DNA of 64,000 nucleotides from JBGUVL01 sp964370395 (GCA_964370395.1 CAYJIZ010000004.1:1-64000), one strand, 5' to 3'. Counted from the first letter of the stretch, positions 26,990-37,393 are shown. A program made the numbers and translations. The notes: generated by a model from the letters alone, not told the origin.

Positions 26990-28966
26990 TTATTCATTTC
27001 TTAATTCCATAAGCATATCACGTAATTCTGCTGCTCTTTCAAAGTCTAACACACGTGCTGCTTCTTTCATTTCTTTTTCGATATTCGTAATTAATTTTTC
27101 TCTTTCCTTCTTTGATACTTTTGCTTTTTTATCTAAGAATTTCTTACTCATTTCTTTGGTTTCTAACGAATGAAGTGCTTCGTGAATTTCCTTTTTAATC
27201 GTCGTTGGTGTAATACCATGTTTTTCATTGTACTCCATTTGAATCTTACGACGACGTTTTGTTTCTTCTATCGCTTTGTTCATTGATTTGGTCATCGTAT
27301 CCGCATACATGATAACGCGTCCATTCGCATTACGTGCTGCACGTCCAATAATCTGAATAAGCGAACGTTCGCTTCGTAAGAATCCCTCTTTATCCGCATC
27401 CAAAATGGCAATCAGGGATACTTCAGGAATATCCAACCCTTCACGCAACAAGTTAATCCCGATTAAGATGTCGTATTTCCCTTGGCGTAGTTCACGAATG
27501 ATCTCAGTACGTTCAATCGTTTTTACTTCATGGTGTAACCATGCAACTTTAAAGTCCATCTGTTTTAAATACGAAGTTAAGTCTTCTGCCATATTCACTG
27601 TTAATGTTGTGATTAAGGTACGTTCGTTCTTTTCGATTTGAGCGCGAATCTCATCCACTAAGTCATCAATTTGACCCATTGTTTTACGAACTTCTACATT
27701 TGGATCCAACAATCCTGTTGGTCGAATAATTTGTTCCACAATTTCTCCACCTGTTTGTTCCAACTCGTAATCACCTGGTGTAGCAGAAACAAAGATTGCT
27801 TGGTTAATTTTCTTTTCAAACTCTTCGAAACGAAGAGGACGATTGTCCAAAGCACTTGGCAAACGAAATCCAAAATTTACTAGTGTTTCTTTACGTGCAC
27901 GATCCCCATTGTACATCCCACGTACCTGCGGTAAACTCACATGACTCTCATCCACAATTAATAAGAAGTCATCTGGGAAATAATCAAATAAGGTATAGGG
28001 TTGTTCCCCTGGTTTTCGACCATCGATATGACGGGCGTAGTTTTCAATCCCAGGACACATTCCAAATTCACGCAATGCCTCCACATCATATAATGCACGT
28101 TGTTCCAAACGTTGTGCTTCTAATAGTTTATCTTCTTCTCGAAATTGTGCCAAACGTTCCTTTAATTCTTCTTCAATCGTAACGCAAGCACGTTCCAAAT
28201 GCTCTCTTGGTGTAGCATACCCACTTGCAGGGTAAACCACATATACTTGGTATGCTTGTTGTACTTTTCCTGTTAAAGGATCCACTTCACAAATTCTTTC
28301 AATTTCATCATCAAACATTTCAATACGTAAAATATACGCATCCGTATGTCCTAATCCTACTTCAATGCTATCTCCGCGTACACGAAAACAACCGCGTGTT
28401 AAATCGATATCATTACGTTTGTATTGACGCGTAACAAGCAGTCCTAACAATTGTTTACGATCGATGATTTCACCAACACGAATGGAAAAAAACATCCCTC
28501 GATACAATTCTGGATTACTCGCTCCATAAATACAAGCTACACTGGCTACGATAATCGTGTCTCTGCGTTCCAATACACTGTTCTCCGCCGCCATACGTAA
28601 CATATCCAACTCTTGGTTCGTTGTTGCTGTTTTGTCGATGTACGTATCACTACTAGGAATATAAGCTTCTGGTTGGTAGTAATCAAAGTTAGAAACAAAG
28701 TACTCTACACGATTGTTAGGAAAGAATTCCTTAAACTCGGAATACAATTGTCCAGCAAGTGTTTTATTATGCACAAAAACCAAAGTAGGTTTATTTACTT
28801 TGGCTATTACATTGGAAACAGTAAAGGTTTTCCCAGTCCCAGTTGCTCCTAATAAGACTTGGCACTTTTTATTATCTTCGATTCCTTTACTCAATTGTTC
28901 AATTGCTTTAACTTGGTCTCCTTGCGGAGTAAAATTAGAGACGAGCTCAAATAACTTATTTTCCAT
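26990..28966 (-). CDS. uvrB: Excinuclease ABC subunit B
   Basis: The damage-verification helicase-like subunit of nucleotide excision repair. The 658-residue protein has Walker A GATGTGKT at about 40-47, the beta-hairpin region YYQPEAYIPSSDTYIDK near 94-110, the DESH-type Walker B (VDESHVSLPQ), helicase motif VI (IQIIGRAARN) and a C-terminal UVR motif (about 620-655) that contacts UvrC. Its start overlaps the end of the S41 protease gene by 11 bases and has a GGAGGTG site. uvrA is not within the window's downstream neighbours, unlike Bacillus where it follows uvrB. Confidence 0.98.
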   Translation of the reverse strand: MENKLFELVSNFTPQGDQVKAIEQLSKGIEDNKKCQVLLGATGTGKTFTVSNVIAKVNKPTLVFVHNKTLAGQLYSEFKEFFPNNRVEYFVSNFDYYQPEAYIPSSDTYIDKTATTNQELDMLRMAAENSVLERRDTIIVASVACIYGASNPELYRGMFFSIRVGEIIDRKQLLGLLVTRQYKRNDIDLTRGCFRVRGDSIEVGLGHTDAYILRIEMFDDEIERICEVDPLTGKVQQAYQVYVVYPASGYATPREHLERACVTIEEELKERLAQFREEDKLLEAQRLEQRALYDVEALREFGMCPGIENYARHIDGRKPGEQPYTLFDYFPDDFLLIVDESHVSLPQVRGMYNGDRARKETLVNFGFRLPSALDNRPLRFEEFEKKINQAIFVSATPGDYELEQTGGEIVEQIIRPTGLLDPNVEVRKTMGQIDDLVDEIRAQIEKNERTLITTLTVNMAEDLTSYLKQMDFKVAWLHHEVKTIERTEIIRELRQGKYDILIGINLLREGLDIPEVSLIAILDADKEGFLRSERSLIQIIGRAARNANGRVIMYADTMTKSMNKAIEETKRRRKIQMEYNEKHGITPTTIKKEIHEALHSLETKEMSKKFLDKKAKVSKKEREKLITNIEKEMKEAARVLDFERAAELRDMLMELRNE

Positions 28967-30440
28967 TCGCCACCTCCATCGCTTTGATTAGTTGCGTATC
29001 TAATGTATTTTCGTCACGTAACCACTTCACTCTTACTTTTTCCATTAATTTTTGGACTAGTTCTGGTGAAATAACACCATCTACTTTCATTCCATTGTCT
29101 TTTTGAAAAGCTTGCACTGCAGCTAATGTCGCATTTGAATAATACCCATCTTCACGATCTATTTGGTATCCTAAAAACGACAACATCACTTGGGCACTGG
29201 CTACATTATCACCAACGCTATCTACTTTGTATGATTTGTCATCTTTTGCATACTGAAAACGAAGTGCTTTTGGTGTCTCTACCACAATCGTTGGTGTGAT
29301 TCCTTTGTTGTTGATTTTTTCACCCTTTGGTGTTAACCATTCAGCAATCGTATATTTAAAGTAACTTCCATCACTAAACATCTTCGGTACTTGTACTGTT
29401 CCTTTTCCATATGTCTTAGAACCGACTACTTCCACACCTAAGTTTTCATTTAAACAAGCAGTTAGCACTTCTGCTGCACTTGCTGTTTGTTCGTTTACTA
29501 ACACGACAATATTCGAAAAGTCATACACATCTTTTTCTTTTGTTTTGTACGTCTTAATTTCTCCATCACGTGTTTCTTCTTGTAACACTACTTTTCCTGC
29601 TTCCATAAACAAAGAAGCGATATCAATGGTTGTGTTAATGTAACCACCTGTATTATCACGCATATCGATGACGATGTTTTTTAATCCTTCTTTTTGAAAC
29701 TGTTGTAAGTACAATTCTGTTTCTTGGGCACTGTTTTGTGAGAAACTAGACAATTCTAAAATCCCTACTCCATCTTTATTGTATCCATACACACTCGTAT
29801 TTACACTCGCACGCACTAATTTCTTTTCTAATTCTTTCCCATCACGCAACAAGGTAATTGTTACACTTGTTCCTTCTTCCCCAACAATTAGTTTTTCTAC
29901 TTCTTTTAACGTTTTCTTTTCCAAGGAAATCCCATCTGCTTTAATGAAGATATCCCCTTCTTTGATTCCCCCTTTTTTCGCTGGAGAATCCGCAAATACT
30001 TTTGTTACTAAAATATAATCATTAATCGTCGTATACTCAATTCCAATTCCGACGATGGCTCCTTCTAATTTTTGTGTAAAACTTTTTGCTTCCTCTTTGT
30101 TTAAATAATTAGTATGCGCATCGTATTCGTTACCAGTTAAACCAACAATCGCATTTTCCATTAAGAAAGTATCCAAATTTTCGATATCTTTTCCAAAATA
30201 CCAATCGTTTTTCATAATATCGTAAATTTCATTAAATTTGGTTGCATCTCCTTCTTTGCTTGCACTAGTATTTTGTGTTTGCAAACTACCACTAAAGTAA
30301 GATGCAGAAAATCCTCCCACAAAAAAAAGTGCACACAGAAGTACAATCGCAAATCGTTTCCTTGTTTGTTTTTTCTCAGCCGCTATTTCATCTGGCCATT
30401 TATGTCTTTGTACATGTATATAATTTTTCTTATTGTCCAT
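28956..30440 (-). CDS. S41 C-terminal processing protease with PDZ and peptidoglycan-binding domains
   Basis: A 494-residue membrane-anchored serine protease of the CtpA/CtpB family. One N-terminal helix (about 29-50) faces the protease outward. A PDZ domain spans about 125-210. The catalytic Ser321 is in QTASAAEVL and the Lys346 in KTYGKGTVQ. A C-terminal PGB_1-type domain (about 415-470, LGYQIDREDGYYSNATLAAVQAFQ without the full run) should bind peptidoglycan. In Bacillus ctpB also lies next to uvrB. Possible clients include wall-associated proteins or regulators; none is indicated here. Confidence 0.93.
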   Translation of the reverse strand: MDNKKNYIHVQRHKWPDEIAAEKKQTRKRFAIVLLCALFFVGGFSASYFSGSLQTQNTSASKEGDATKFNEIYDIMKNDWYFGKDIENLDTFLMENAIVGLTGNEYDAHTNYLNKEEAKSFTQKLEGAIVGIGIEYTTINDYILVTKVFADSPAKKGGIKEGDIFIKADGISLEKKTLKEVEKLIVGEEGTSVTITLLRDGKELEKKLVRASVNTSVYGYNKDGVGILELSSFSQNSAQETELYLQQFQKEGLKNIVIDMRDNTGGYINTTIDIASLFMEAGKVVLQEETRDGEIKTYKTKEKDVYDFSNIVVLVNEQTASAAEVLTACLNENLGVEVVGSKTYGKGTVQVPKMFSDGSYFKYTIAEWLTPKGEKINNKGITPTIVVETPKALRFQYAKDDKSYKVDSVGDNVASAQVMLSFLGYQIDREDGYYSNATLAAVQAFQKDNGMKVDGVISPELVQKLMEKVRVKWLRDENTLDTQLIKAMEVANGK

Positions 30441-30501
30441 CTTGTTGAACTCCTATCGTTATCCTATTTTACCACAATTTATATTCATTTTAAAATAGGT
30501 T

Positions 30502-30526
30502 ACAAAAAACATCCCGAAGGATGTTT
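30502..30526 (-). terminator. Terminator after glgP
   Basis: An 8-bp stem AAACATCC/GGATGTTT with a stable CGAA-type loop, followed by TTTTTG on the minus strand. Confidence 0.85.
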
Positions 30527-30534
30527 GTTTGTTG

Positions 30535-32943
30535 TTATTGTAAGTCTACTTTCTTTAAGTTCCAGATTTGTGTAGCGTATTCTTCAATCGTACGATCACT
30601 TGAGAAATAACCACTCTCTGCAATATTAATCAAACACATTCTAGCCCATGCCGCTTTGTCTTCGTAAAGTGCACGAATGTTTGTTTGTGCTTCACAATAT
30701 GCTCTAAAATCAGCACATAATAAGTATTCATCATTTTTAAATAACAATTCATCAATGATTGCTTTAAAGTCATCTTTCACATCAGAATATTCATTCTTGT
30801 TGATCGAATCAATTACCGCTTTCAATTCACTGTCTTTGTTGTAGTAATCCCACACACTGTAAGAATTGTCTTTTTTAATTTGTGCTACTTCTTCTGCACG
30901 TAATCCAAAGATTTGTGCATGGTCGAAACCAACTTTTTCAACAATTTCCACGTTCGCACCATCTAGGGTACCTAACGTAAGTGCTCCATTCATCATGAAT
31001 TTCATGTTTCCTGTTCCACTTGCTTCTTTTCCAGCTGTTGAAATTTGTTCTGAAACGTCTGCAGCATTCATTAAGATTTCCGCAATACTCACTCCGTAGT
31101 TAGGAATGAATACCACTTTCATATATGGTGAAATTTCCGGATCGTTATTAATTAAATCAGCCAAACAGTTGATTAATTTAATTACTTTTTTCGCAAACAA
31201 ATAAGCAGGTGCTGCTTTTGCCGCAAAAATGAATGTTCTAGGATAAATTCTAAAACTTGGATCTGCTTTCATCTTTTGGTATAAGTAGATAATGTGCATT
31301 ACATTTAATAATTGACGTTTGTACGCATGCAAACGTTTTGCTTGTACATCGAAAATTGTGTTCACATCAACTTCTACACCACAGTGTTTTTTAATATAAT
31401 CAGCTAAAATTTTCTTTCTTTCTAATTTTACTGCCATAAATTCTTGTTGTGTTTTTGGATCATCCGCAAACGCTAATAATTTACGTAATTGTTGTGGTTC
31501 TTTTTTGAATCCATCCCCAATACGACTTTCAATTAATTTAGTCAATTGTGGGTTAGAATATAGTAACCAACGACGGTGTGTAATCCCATTTGTTTTATTG
31601 TTGAATTTATGAGGCATAATTTGTGCAAACTTACGCATTACATCATCCACTAAGATTTGTGAATGTAGTTTTGCTACTCCATTTACACTATGACTACCAA
31701 CGATAGCCATATGTGCCATATGCACTTGTCCTTCTTTAATAATCGCACAGTCATTTAAGTATTCTGGGCGTTTGTATTTATGATTTAAGTTAAATTCAAA
31801 ACGGTGTTGAATTTCTTCAATAATCATGTAAAGACGTGGTAACAATTCTTGGAAGTATTGTGTTGGCCACTTTTCAAGCGCTTCTGCCAATACCGTATGG
31901 TTTGTATACGCCATTGTTTTGTTTGTGATTTCCCACGCTTGGTCCCACTCGTATTCGTAATCATCCATTAAAACACGCATTAACTCAGGAATCGCTAATA
32001 CTGGGTGCGTATCATTTAATTGTACTGCCACTTTCTCAGCTAAGTTGTCAAGACTTGGGTATACACGTAAATGTGAACGAATCATTGAATGAATTCCTGC
32101 ACATACGAAGAAATATTGTTGTTTTACACGCAAACGTTTTCCTTCGTCAGTGGAATCATCAGGATACAAACAGTTACAGATGTTTCTTACATCTTGAATG
32201 TATTTACTGTAATCCCCATGCATGCTTTCTTCTGCTGGTTCTGCACTCCATAAACGAAGTGTATTCGTTAATTTTGTTTCATTCCCAACAATCGGCATAT
32301 CATAAGGCACCGCATTAATAATTTGCGAATCCAAAAGTTCTACTTTAATTTTACCGTTTTCATTTAAGTATTGGTTTACACGTCCACCAAAATGAACTTG
32401 TACTGTTGCCTTTGGTTTCTTCACTTCCCAAACGTTTCCTAACTTTAACCATAAGTCAGGTGTTTCTTGTTGCTCATTGTTTTCAATAAGTTGTTTAAAG
32501 AACCCATATTCATAACGAATACAGTTTCCATGTCCTACATAATCAGTAGAAGCCAAAGAATCTAAGAAACAAGCAGCTAATCTTCCTAAACCACCATTTC
32601 CAAGTCCAGCATCGGATTCCAACTCTTCAATTTGGTTGATATCCATACCTAATTCTTCCATACCTTCTTTTACAATGTCATAAATTCCTAAGTTCATTAG
32701 GTTGTTTGTCATTAATCTTCCCATTAAAAATTCCATTGAGAAGTAATACATTTGTTTTTGTTCACTCGCAGCTGAGTTTTCTTTCGAAAGCATCCAACGA
32801 TACCCCGCGTACTCACGAACGATTTCCCCTAATAGCATATACTTTTCTGTAATGTGGATATCTGAAATATCACGACCATAGCTTGCAATTGCTTGTTGTT
32901 TAAATTTCTCCACAAATTCTTTTTTTGTTAATTTTGATTTCAA
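30535..32943 (-). CDS. glgP: Glycogen/maltodextrin phosphorylase
   Basis: Releases glucose-1-phosphate from the non-reducing ends of alpha-1,4-glucans with pyridoxal phosphate as cofactor. The 802-residue length is standard for the GT35 family. The cofactor and phosphate region KEASGTGNMKFMMNGALTLGT is split here as KEASGTGNMKF and MNGALTLGT; GGLGRLAACFLDS near residue 115 is the other signature. The start codon is TTG at 32943, supported by a GGAGG site 9 bases upstream. It follows glgB after a terminator, so it may have its own promoter in the 158-base gap. Confidence 0.97.
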   Translation of the reverse strand: MKSKLTKKEFVEKFKQQAIASYGRDISDIHITEKYMLLGEIVREYAGYRWMLSKENSAASEQKQMYYFSMEFLMGRLMTNNLMNLGIYDIVKEGMEELGMDINQIEELESDAGLGNGGLGRLAACFLDSLASTDYVGHGNCIRYEYGFFKQLIENNEQQETPDLWLKLGNVWEVKKPKATVQVHFGGRVNQYLNENGKIKVELLDSQIINAVPYDMPIVGNETKLTNTLRLWSAEPAEESMHGDYSKYIQDVRNICNCLYPDDSTDEGKRLRVKQQYFFVCAGIHSMIRSHLRVYPSLDNLAEKVAVQLNDTHPVLAIPELMRVLMDDYEYEWDQAWEITNKTMAYTNHTVLAEALEKWPTQYFQELLPRLYMIIEEIQHRFEFNLNHKYKRPEYLNDCAIIKEGQVHMAHMAIVGSHSVNGVAKLHSQILVDDVMRKFAQIMPHKFNNKTNGITHRRWLLYSNPQLTKLIESRIGDGFKKEPQQLRKLLAFADDPKTQQEFMAVKLERKKILADYIKKHCGVEVDVNTIFDVQAKRLHAYKRQLLNVMHIIYLYQKMKADPSFRIYPRTFIFAAKAAPAYLFAKKVIKLINCLADLINNDPEISPYMKVVFIPNYGVSIAEILMNAADVSEQISTAGKEASGTGNMKFMMNGALTLGTLDGANVEIVEKVGFDHAQIFGLRAEEVAQIKKDNSYSVWDYYNKDSELKAVIDSINKNEYSDVKDDFKAIIDELLFKNDEYLLCADFRAYCEAQTNIRALYEDKAAWARMCLINIAESGYFSSDRTIEEYATQIWNLKKVDLQ

Positions 32944-33056
32944 AAAATGTTCCTCCCATCACTCACAGCATACTTATTCTAACAAATTTTACCGAAATAA
33001 CCAAACTTTTATAAATTTTTTTAAAATTGCGTTATTTTCACTTTCCCCAAAAATAT

Positions 33057-33094
33057 AACAAAAAGAAGTTCGAATCCACGTCATCGAACTTCTT
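33057..33094 (-). terminator. Terminator after glgB
   Basis: A perfect 11-bp stem AAGAAGTTCGA/TCGAACTTCTT with a 10-base loop, followed by a TTTTGT tail on the minus strand. Confidence 0.75.
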
Positions 33095-33101
33095 CATTTT
33101 A

Positions 33102-34937
33102 TTATTTCTTCGCTTTCTTATGGGTAAATACCATTCCAGCAAACGGTGCAACATCCACTTCAATGTAGTATGGTTTAAAGTCCGTTAATCCTTTTTTCGC
33201 ACGAATTGCTTTTGGATTATTCATACCACATCCTGAGTAAACACTTGCTTCACTATTAATAATTTCTTTATAATAGCCCGCTTCATTCACTCCAAATAAA
33301 TGTTTCTCATACGTATTCGGTGACATATTTAAGATGACGATAATATCTTCTTCTTTTCCATGGCGAATGTAACTAAATAAGTTTTCATCACAGTTATCTG
33401 CATCAATCCATTCAAAGAACGTATAGTCATAATCATTTGTATACAATGCATCGTATTGTTGGTAGATACTACCTAATTGTTGCAAGTAATTCTTAAAGGA
33501 ATCATGCATTGGGAATTCTAGTAAGTCCCAATCGTTTTCTTTCGTTTCATCAAACTCACGGAACATTCCTAATTCATTACCCATAAAGTTAAGTTTCTTA
33601 CCAGGATGCGTATACATATACGTATACAACATTCTCGCTTGTTTAAACTTATCTTCGTATAGACCCCACATCTTATTCACGATCGTTGCTTTACCATGTA
33701 CCACTTCATCGTGTGAGAATGGTAACATAAAGCGTTCTGAATAGAAATACGCCATCGAGAACGTAATATCATTGTGGTGGTACTTACGGTACACAGGATC
33801 CATCTTTAAATAGTTAAGGGTATCGTTCATCCATCCCATGTCCCATTTGTAGTCAAATCCTAATCCACCATCTAATGTTGATTTGGTAACCATTGGGAAG
33901 TCACTTGAATCTTCCGCAATCAACATAACCCCTTGGAAGGTTGTTGATAGTTTGTAGTTCATACGGCGAATAAAAGCCAATCCACCTTCATTAACACCAC
34001 GATCTTTGTTTCCTTGCCAATAAATCGCATTACTGATCGCATCCATACGTAATCCATCTACGTGGAATTGATCCAACCAATACGCTGCAGCACTCATCAA
34101 GAAACTACGAACTTCTTCTTTCCATAAGTTAAAGTTAGCTGTTCCCCATTCGCTATATGCATCTGCATCGCTTGAATACTCGTATACATGCGTTCCATCA
34201 AAACGATTTAATGCAAAGTTATCCATTACAAAGTGCACTGGCACAAAGTCGAAGATGACACCTATGTTCGCTTTATGCAAAGCATTGATTAAATATTTTA
34301 AATCATCCACACTTCCATAACGTGAAGTAACCGCAAAGTAAGAACTTGTTTGGTATCCCCAACTACCATCAAATGGATATTCACTTAATGGCATAAATTC
34401 CACATGCGTGTAATTCATCGCTTTCATATACTCAACCAAAGGTTTGGCAATCTTACGATAGTTAATTGTTTCACCTTCTTTTTTCTTCCATGCGCCAATG
34501 TGCATTTCATAAATATTTACGGCTTTATCAAAATTCTTATCGCGTTTTTCCATCCATTTAGTATCAGTCCACTTATCGTAATGACGATGTTGAATGATAC
34601 TTGCTGTATTTGGTCTTAACTCACTGTAAAAACCAAATGGATCCATCTTATCTACTTTTTCGCCATCCACTTGCGTGACGCGATATTTGTATGCTTGACC
34701 AGACTTCGCATTGGGAACAAACACACTCCATAATCCACGTTGGTCGATCTTTTCCATGAAGTAATCTTCACAAGACCAATCATTAAATGCTCCTATTACT
34801 TGTATTGCTTGGGCATTCGGTGCCCAAACGCTAAAGCGAACTCCATCTACTTTTTCAAATGTAAGTTGCGCCCCCAAAAGTTCATAGGCATTGCTACTTT
34901 GCCCTTCAAAAAAGGCTTCAATAATTTGACGTTTCAT
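33102..34937 (-). CDS. glgB: 1,4-alpha-glucan branching enzyme
   Basis: A GH13 enzyme that adds alpha-1,6 branches to glycogen. The 611-residue protein has an N-terminal CBM48 domain (FSVWAPNAQAIQVIGAFNDW, about 33-52), then the TIM barrel with nucleophile motif DGLRMDAIS, the general-acid segment AEDSSDFP and the transition-state motif SHDEVVHGK, and a C-terminal beta domain. The gene context (glgP, phosphoglucomutase) fits glycogen metabolism. The synthase genes glgA and glgC/glgD are not in the window. The ATG has a GAGAGGG site. Confidence 0.96.
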   Translation of the reverse strand: MKRQIIEAFFEGQSSNAYELLGAQLTFEKVDGVRFSVWAPNAQAIQVIGAFNDWSCEDYFMEKIDQRGLWSVFVPNAKSGQAYKYRVTQVDGEKVDKMDPFGFYSELRPNTASIIQHRHYDKWTDTKWMEKRDKNFDKAVNIYEMHIGAWKKKEGETINYRKIAKPLVEYMKAMNYTHVEFMPLSEYPFDGSWGYQTSSYFAVTSRYGSVDDLKYLINALHKANIGVIFDFVPVHFVMDNFALNRFDGTHVYEYSSDADAYSEWGTANFNLWKEEVRSFLMSAAAYWLDQFHVDGLRMDAISNAIYWQGNKDRGVNEGGLAFIRRMNYKLSTTFQGVMLIAEDSSDFPMVTKSTLDGGLGFDYKWDMGWMNDTLNYLKMDPVYRKYHHNDITFSMAYFYSERFMLPFSHDEVVHGKATIVNKMWGLYEDKFKQARMLYTYMYTHPGKKLNFMGNELGMFREFDETKENDWDLLEFPMHDSFKNYLQQLGSIYQQYDALYTNDYDYTFFEWIDADNCDENLFSYIRHGKEEDIIVILNMSPNTYEKHLFGVNEAGYYKEIINSEASVYSGCGMNNPKAIRAKKGLTDFKPYYIEVDVAPFAGMVFTHKKAKK

Positions 34938-34973
34938 AGCACTTTCCCTCTCTTTATCTTAAACAACACCTAT

Positions 34974-35276
34974 TTATTCACTCTTGTAATCCATACAACT
35001 TCTTACGACAGCTTTGCCTTTTAAATAAGTGCTCACTTCTATGTGTCTAGGATGAACTTGGTAGGCATCTAACACTTCTTGTGAAGCAAATGCACTATCC
35101 AACATCATATCCATATTACTTGATGGCGTTGGTTCAATGATTACTTCTACCTTTATGACACCCTCCATCAAATCATGCAACGCTTCTAATTTTGTTTTAA
35201 ACGTTGTTTTCACTTCTTGTTTTTCTTGTGGACTTAATGCTTCATCCAATTTCCACATAACAATATGTTTAATCAT
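34974..35276 (-). CDS. Dabb-family (stress-responsive A/B barrel) protein
   Basis: A 100-residue protein that fits one alpha-beta barrel half of the Dabb family: the MIKHIVMWKL start strand, a central helix and the DSAFASQEVLDAYQVHPRHIEV segment with its conserved HPxH. Family members form dimers; some are enzymes and many have no known role. It is placed between pgcA and glgB with short gaps (13 and 36 bases) and likely shares their transcript. Link to glycogen metabolism is only positional. Confidence 0.85.
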   Translation of the reverse strand: MIKHIVMWKLDEALSPQEKQEVKTTFKTKLEALHDLMEGVIKVEVIIEPTPSSNMDMMLDSAFASQEVLDAYQVHPRHIEVSTYLKGKAVVRSCMDYKSE

Positions 35277-35289
35277 TATGAAATCCTTT

Positions 35290-36984
35290 CTATTTCGTAT
35301 ATTTCGTCATTTCTTCTTTCAATGCATTCGCTTTTTCATGCGCATTGTCCATAGAAGTCCCTTTCACACAGTAGTAGAACTTACATTTTGGTTCGGTTCC
35401 ACTTGGGCGAATCGCAATCCAACTTCCATCGCATAAATAGTATTTCAATACATCAGAAATCGCAAATCCTTCCAACTTACTTTCCACACCATTTTCGCGT
35501 AACACACACAATTGGTAATCTTCGTATTTCACAACATCGTAATCTAAGATTTTTTCTACTTTAGAAGTTCTAAGGTTACTTAAAATCTCTTTGATCTTAG
35601 CAGCCCCTTCCATTCCTTTTAACGTAAGAGAAACTTGGCTTTCTTCATAGTATCCATGACGCTCATATAAATCATTCAATACATCAACTAATGTTTTCCC
35701 TTGTTCCTTGTAGTAACAAGCTGCTTCCGCTAACATCAAACAAGCTTGTGGAGCATCCTTATCACGTACGAATGGAGCAATTAAACTTCCATAGCTTTCT
35801 TCGTATCCAAACACATATTGTTTTTCGTTTGTCACTTCGTATTTCGCTACCTTTTCCCCAATGAACTTAAATCCTGTCAGTGTTTTTTCTGTCGCAACAC
35901 CATAGTAATCTGCAATCTTTTCTCCTAGATCACTTGTTACTACTGTATTGAACATCACTGGGTTAGCAGGCATTAATTGTTTTGCTTTTAATTGTGAGAA
36001 AATGTATTCAATTAATACACTTCCACTTTGGTTCCCCGTCAACAATTCATAGGCACCATTGTGTTTTACTCCCACTCCCATTCGATCCGCATCTGGATCA
36101 CATACTAAAATAATATCCGCATCTTCTCTTTTCGCATATTCGATTGCCAAGTCATACGCACCGCTTTCCTCTGGATTTGGTGTTGGTGTATTTGAGAAGT
36201 CTGGATCTGGTGAACATTGTTCTTCTACTGCCACAAATTGGTAACCCGCTCTTGTGTACACTTCCTTCACTGGAATGTTTGCTGTTCCATGTTCTGGCGT
36301 AAAGATAATTTTCACATCTTTCTTATTAATCGTTGGGTTCAATTGAATTTCCAATACTTTTTCATAGTACTTTTCATCCACATCTTTTCCAATCATCACA
36401 ATTAATGCTTCTTGTTCTGCACTGATTTCTGTATTAATCGACAATTCATCTTCAATCGCATTCACTCGATCAATGACTTGTGAAGCCAAAGCAGGAACCA
36501 ATTGGCATCCTTTTTCATCATACAATTTGTATCCATTGTATTCTTTTGGATTATGTGATGCAGTAATCATAATACCACCAAAACAATCAAAGTGGCGTAC
36601 CGCAAAACTTAACTCTGGCGTAGGACGCAATGATTCAAACACATAACTCTTAATTCCATAACGAGCTAATACTTTCGCACTTACCATCGCAAATTCATAC
36701 GACATATGACGGTTGTCATATCCGATTGCCACACCGCGTTTACATGCTGCTTCGCCATTCGCTGCAATGTATTGGGCAAACCCTTCGTTCGCTTTCGCAA
36801 TCGTATGCACATTGATACGATTTGTTCCTGGTCCTAATACACCACGCATTCCTGCGGTTCCAAACTCGATGTTTGTGTAAAAGCTATCCTCAATTTCTTT
36901 TTCACTCATCGCACTTAAAGTTACAGCTAACGCTGCATCTAAGTTAGGATGGTTTTTCCATCGTTCGTAATTTTGTTTGTACAT
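35290..36984 (-). CDS. pgcA: Phosphoglucomutase (alpha-PGM/PMM family)
   Basis: Interconverts glucose-1-phosphate and glucose-6-phosphate, connecting glycogen breakdown, glycolysis and UDP-glucose synthesis. The 564-residue length matches PgcA of Firmicutes. The phosphoserine loop TASHNPKEYNGYK has the active serine at residue 143; the metal loop is DPDADRMGV; the sugar-binding loop is GYEESYG; and the C-terminal phosphate loop is RPSGTEPK. It is first in the pgcA-Dabb-glgB group and would process the product of the nearby GlgP. The ATG has a GAGAGGGAG site. Confidence 0.96.
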   Translation of the reverse strand: MYKQNYERWKNHPNLDAALAVTLSAMSEKEIEDSFYTNIEFGTAGMRGVLGPGTNRINVHTIAKANEGFAQYIAANGEAACKRGVAIGYDNRHMSYEFAMVSAKVLARYGIKSYVFESLRPTPELSFAVRHFDCFGGIMITASHNPKEYNGYKLYDEKGCQLVPALASQVIDRVNAIEDELSINTEISAEQEALIVMIGKDVDEKYYEKVLEIQLNPTINKKDVKIIFTPEHGTANIPVKEVYTRAGYQFVAVEEQCSPDPDFSNTPTPNPEESGAYDLAIEYAKREDADIILVCDPDADRMGVGVKHNGAYELLTGNQSGSVLIEYIFSQLKAKQLMPANPVMFNTVVTSDLGEKIADYYGVATEKTLTGFKFIGEKVAKYEVTNEKQYVFGYEESYGSLIAPFVRDKDAPQACLMLAEAACYYKEQGKTLVDVLNDLYERHGYYEESQVSLTLKGMEGAAKIKEILSNLRTSKVEKILDYDVVKYEDYQLCVLRENGVESKLEGFAISDVLKYYLCDGSWIAIRPSGTEPKCKFYYCVKGTSMDNAHEKANALKEEMTKYTK

Positions 36985-37092
36985 AATGTTTTCTCCCTCT
37001 CATTCTATTCGAATTGTACGCAAACATTAAATAACTATATTCCCAATTTCTAATTATGATTGTATTTCTATTATGTAATTCTTCAAATTAAA

Positions 37093-37118
37093 CAAAAAAA
37101 GGTGACAACAGCCACCTT
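37093..37118 (-). terminator. Terminator after ptsH
   Basis: A short stem AAGGTG/CACCTT around an 8-base loop, followed by a T-run of seven on the minus strand. Confidence 0.65.
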
Positions 37119-37126
37119 CTTCTTTG

Positions 37127-37393
37127 TTACCCAATAATTTTTTGAGCTCTTAATACTTCTTCGATCGCTGCGATTGCTGCATCTTCATCATCACCATCAC
37201 AAGAAATAGTAATTTCAGATTGTGTTGGGATTCCTAAAGACATTACACCCATGATAGATTTCATGTTAACTTCGCGTCCACTAAAAGCAACATTTACTTC
37301 ACATTTGTATTTGCTCGCTGCATTTACTGCAACTGTTGCTGGTCTAGCGTGTAATCCAACTGGATCGATAACAGTAACGTTAATTTGTTTCAT
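37127..37393 (-). CDS. ptsH: Phosphocarrier protein HPr
   Basis: The 88-residue phosphocarrier of the sugar phosphotransferase system. His15 (GLHARPA) takes phosphate from enzyme I. Ser46 (MKSIMGVMSLGI) is the regulatory site for HPr kinase, so catabolite control of the Gram-positive type is expected. The ptsI gene does not follow: the next gene on the minus strand is pgcA after a terminator, so HPr is a single-gene unit here. It has a strong AGGAGGAG site. Its position beside glycogen genes may be chance. Confidence 0.97.
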   Translation of the reverse strand: MKQINVTVIDPVGLHARPATVAVNAASKYKCEVNVAFSGREVNMKSIMGVMSLGIPTQSEITISCDGDDEDAAIAAIEEVLRAQKIIG

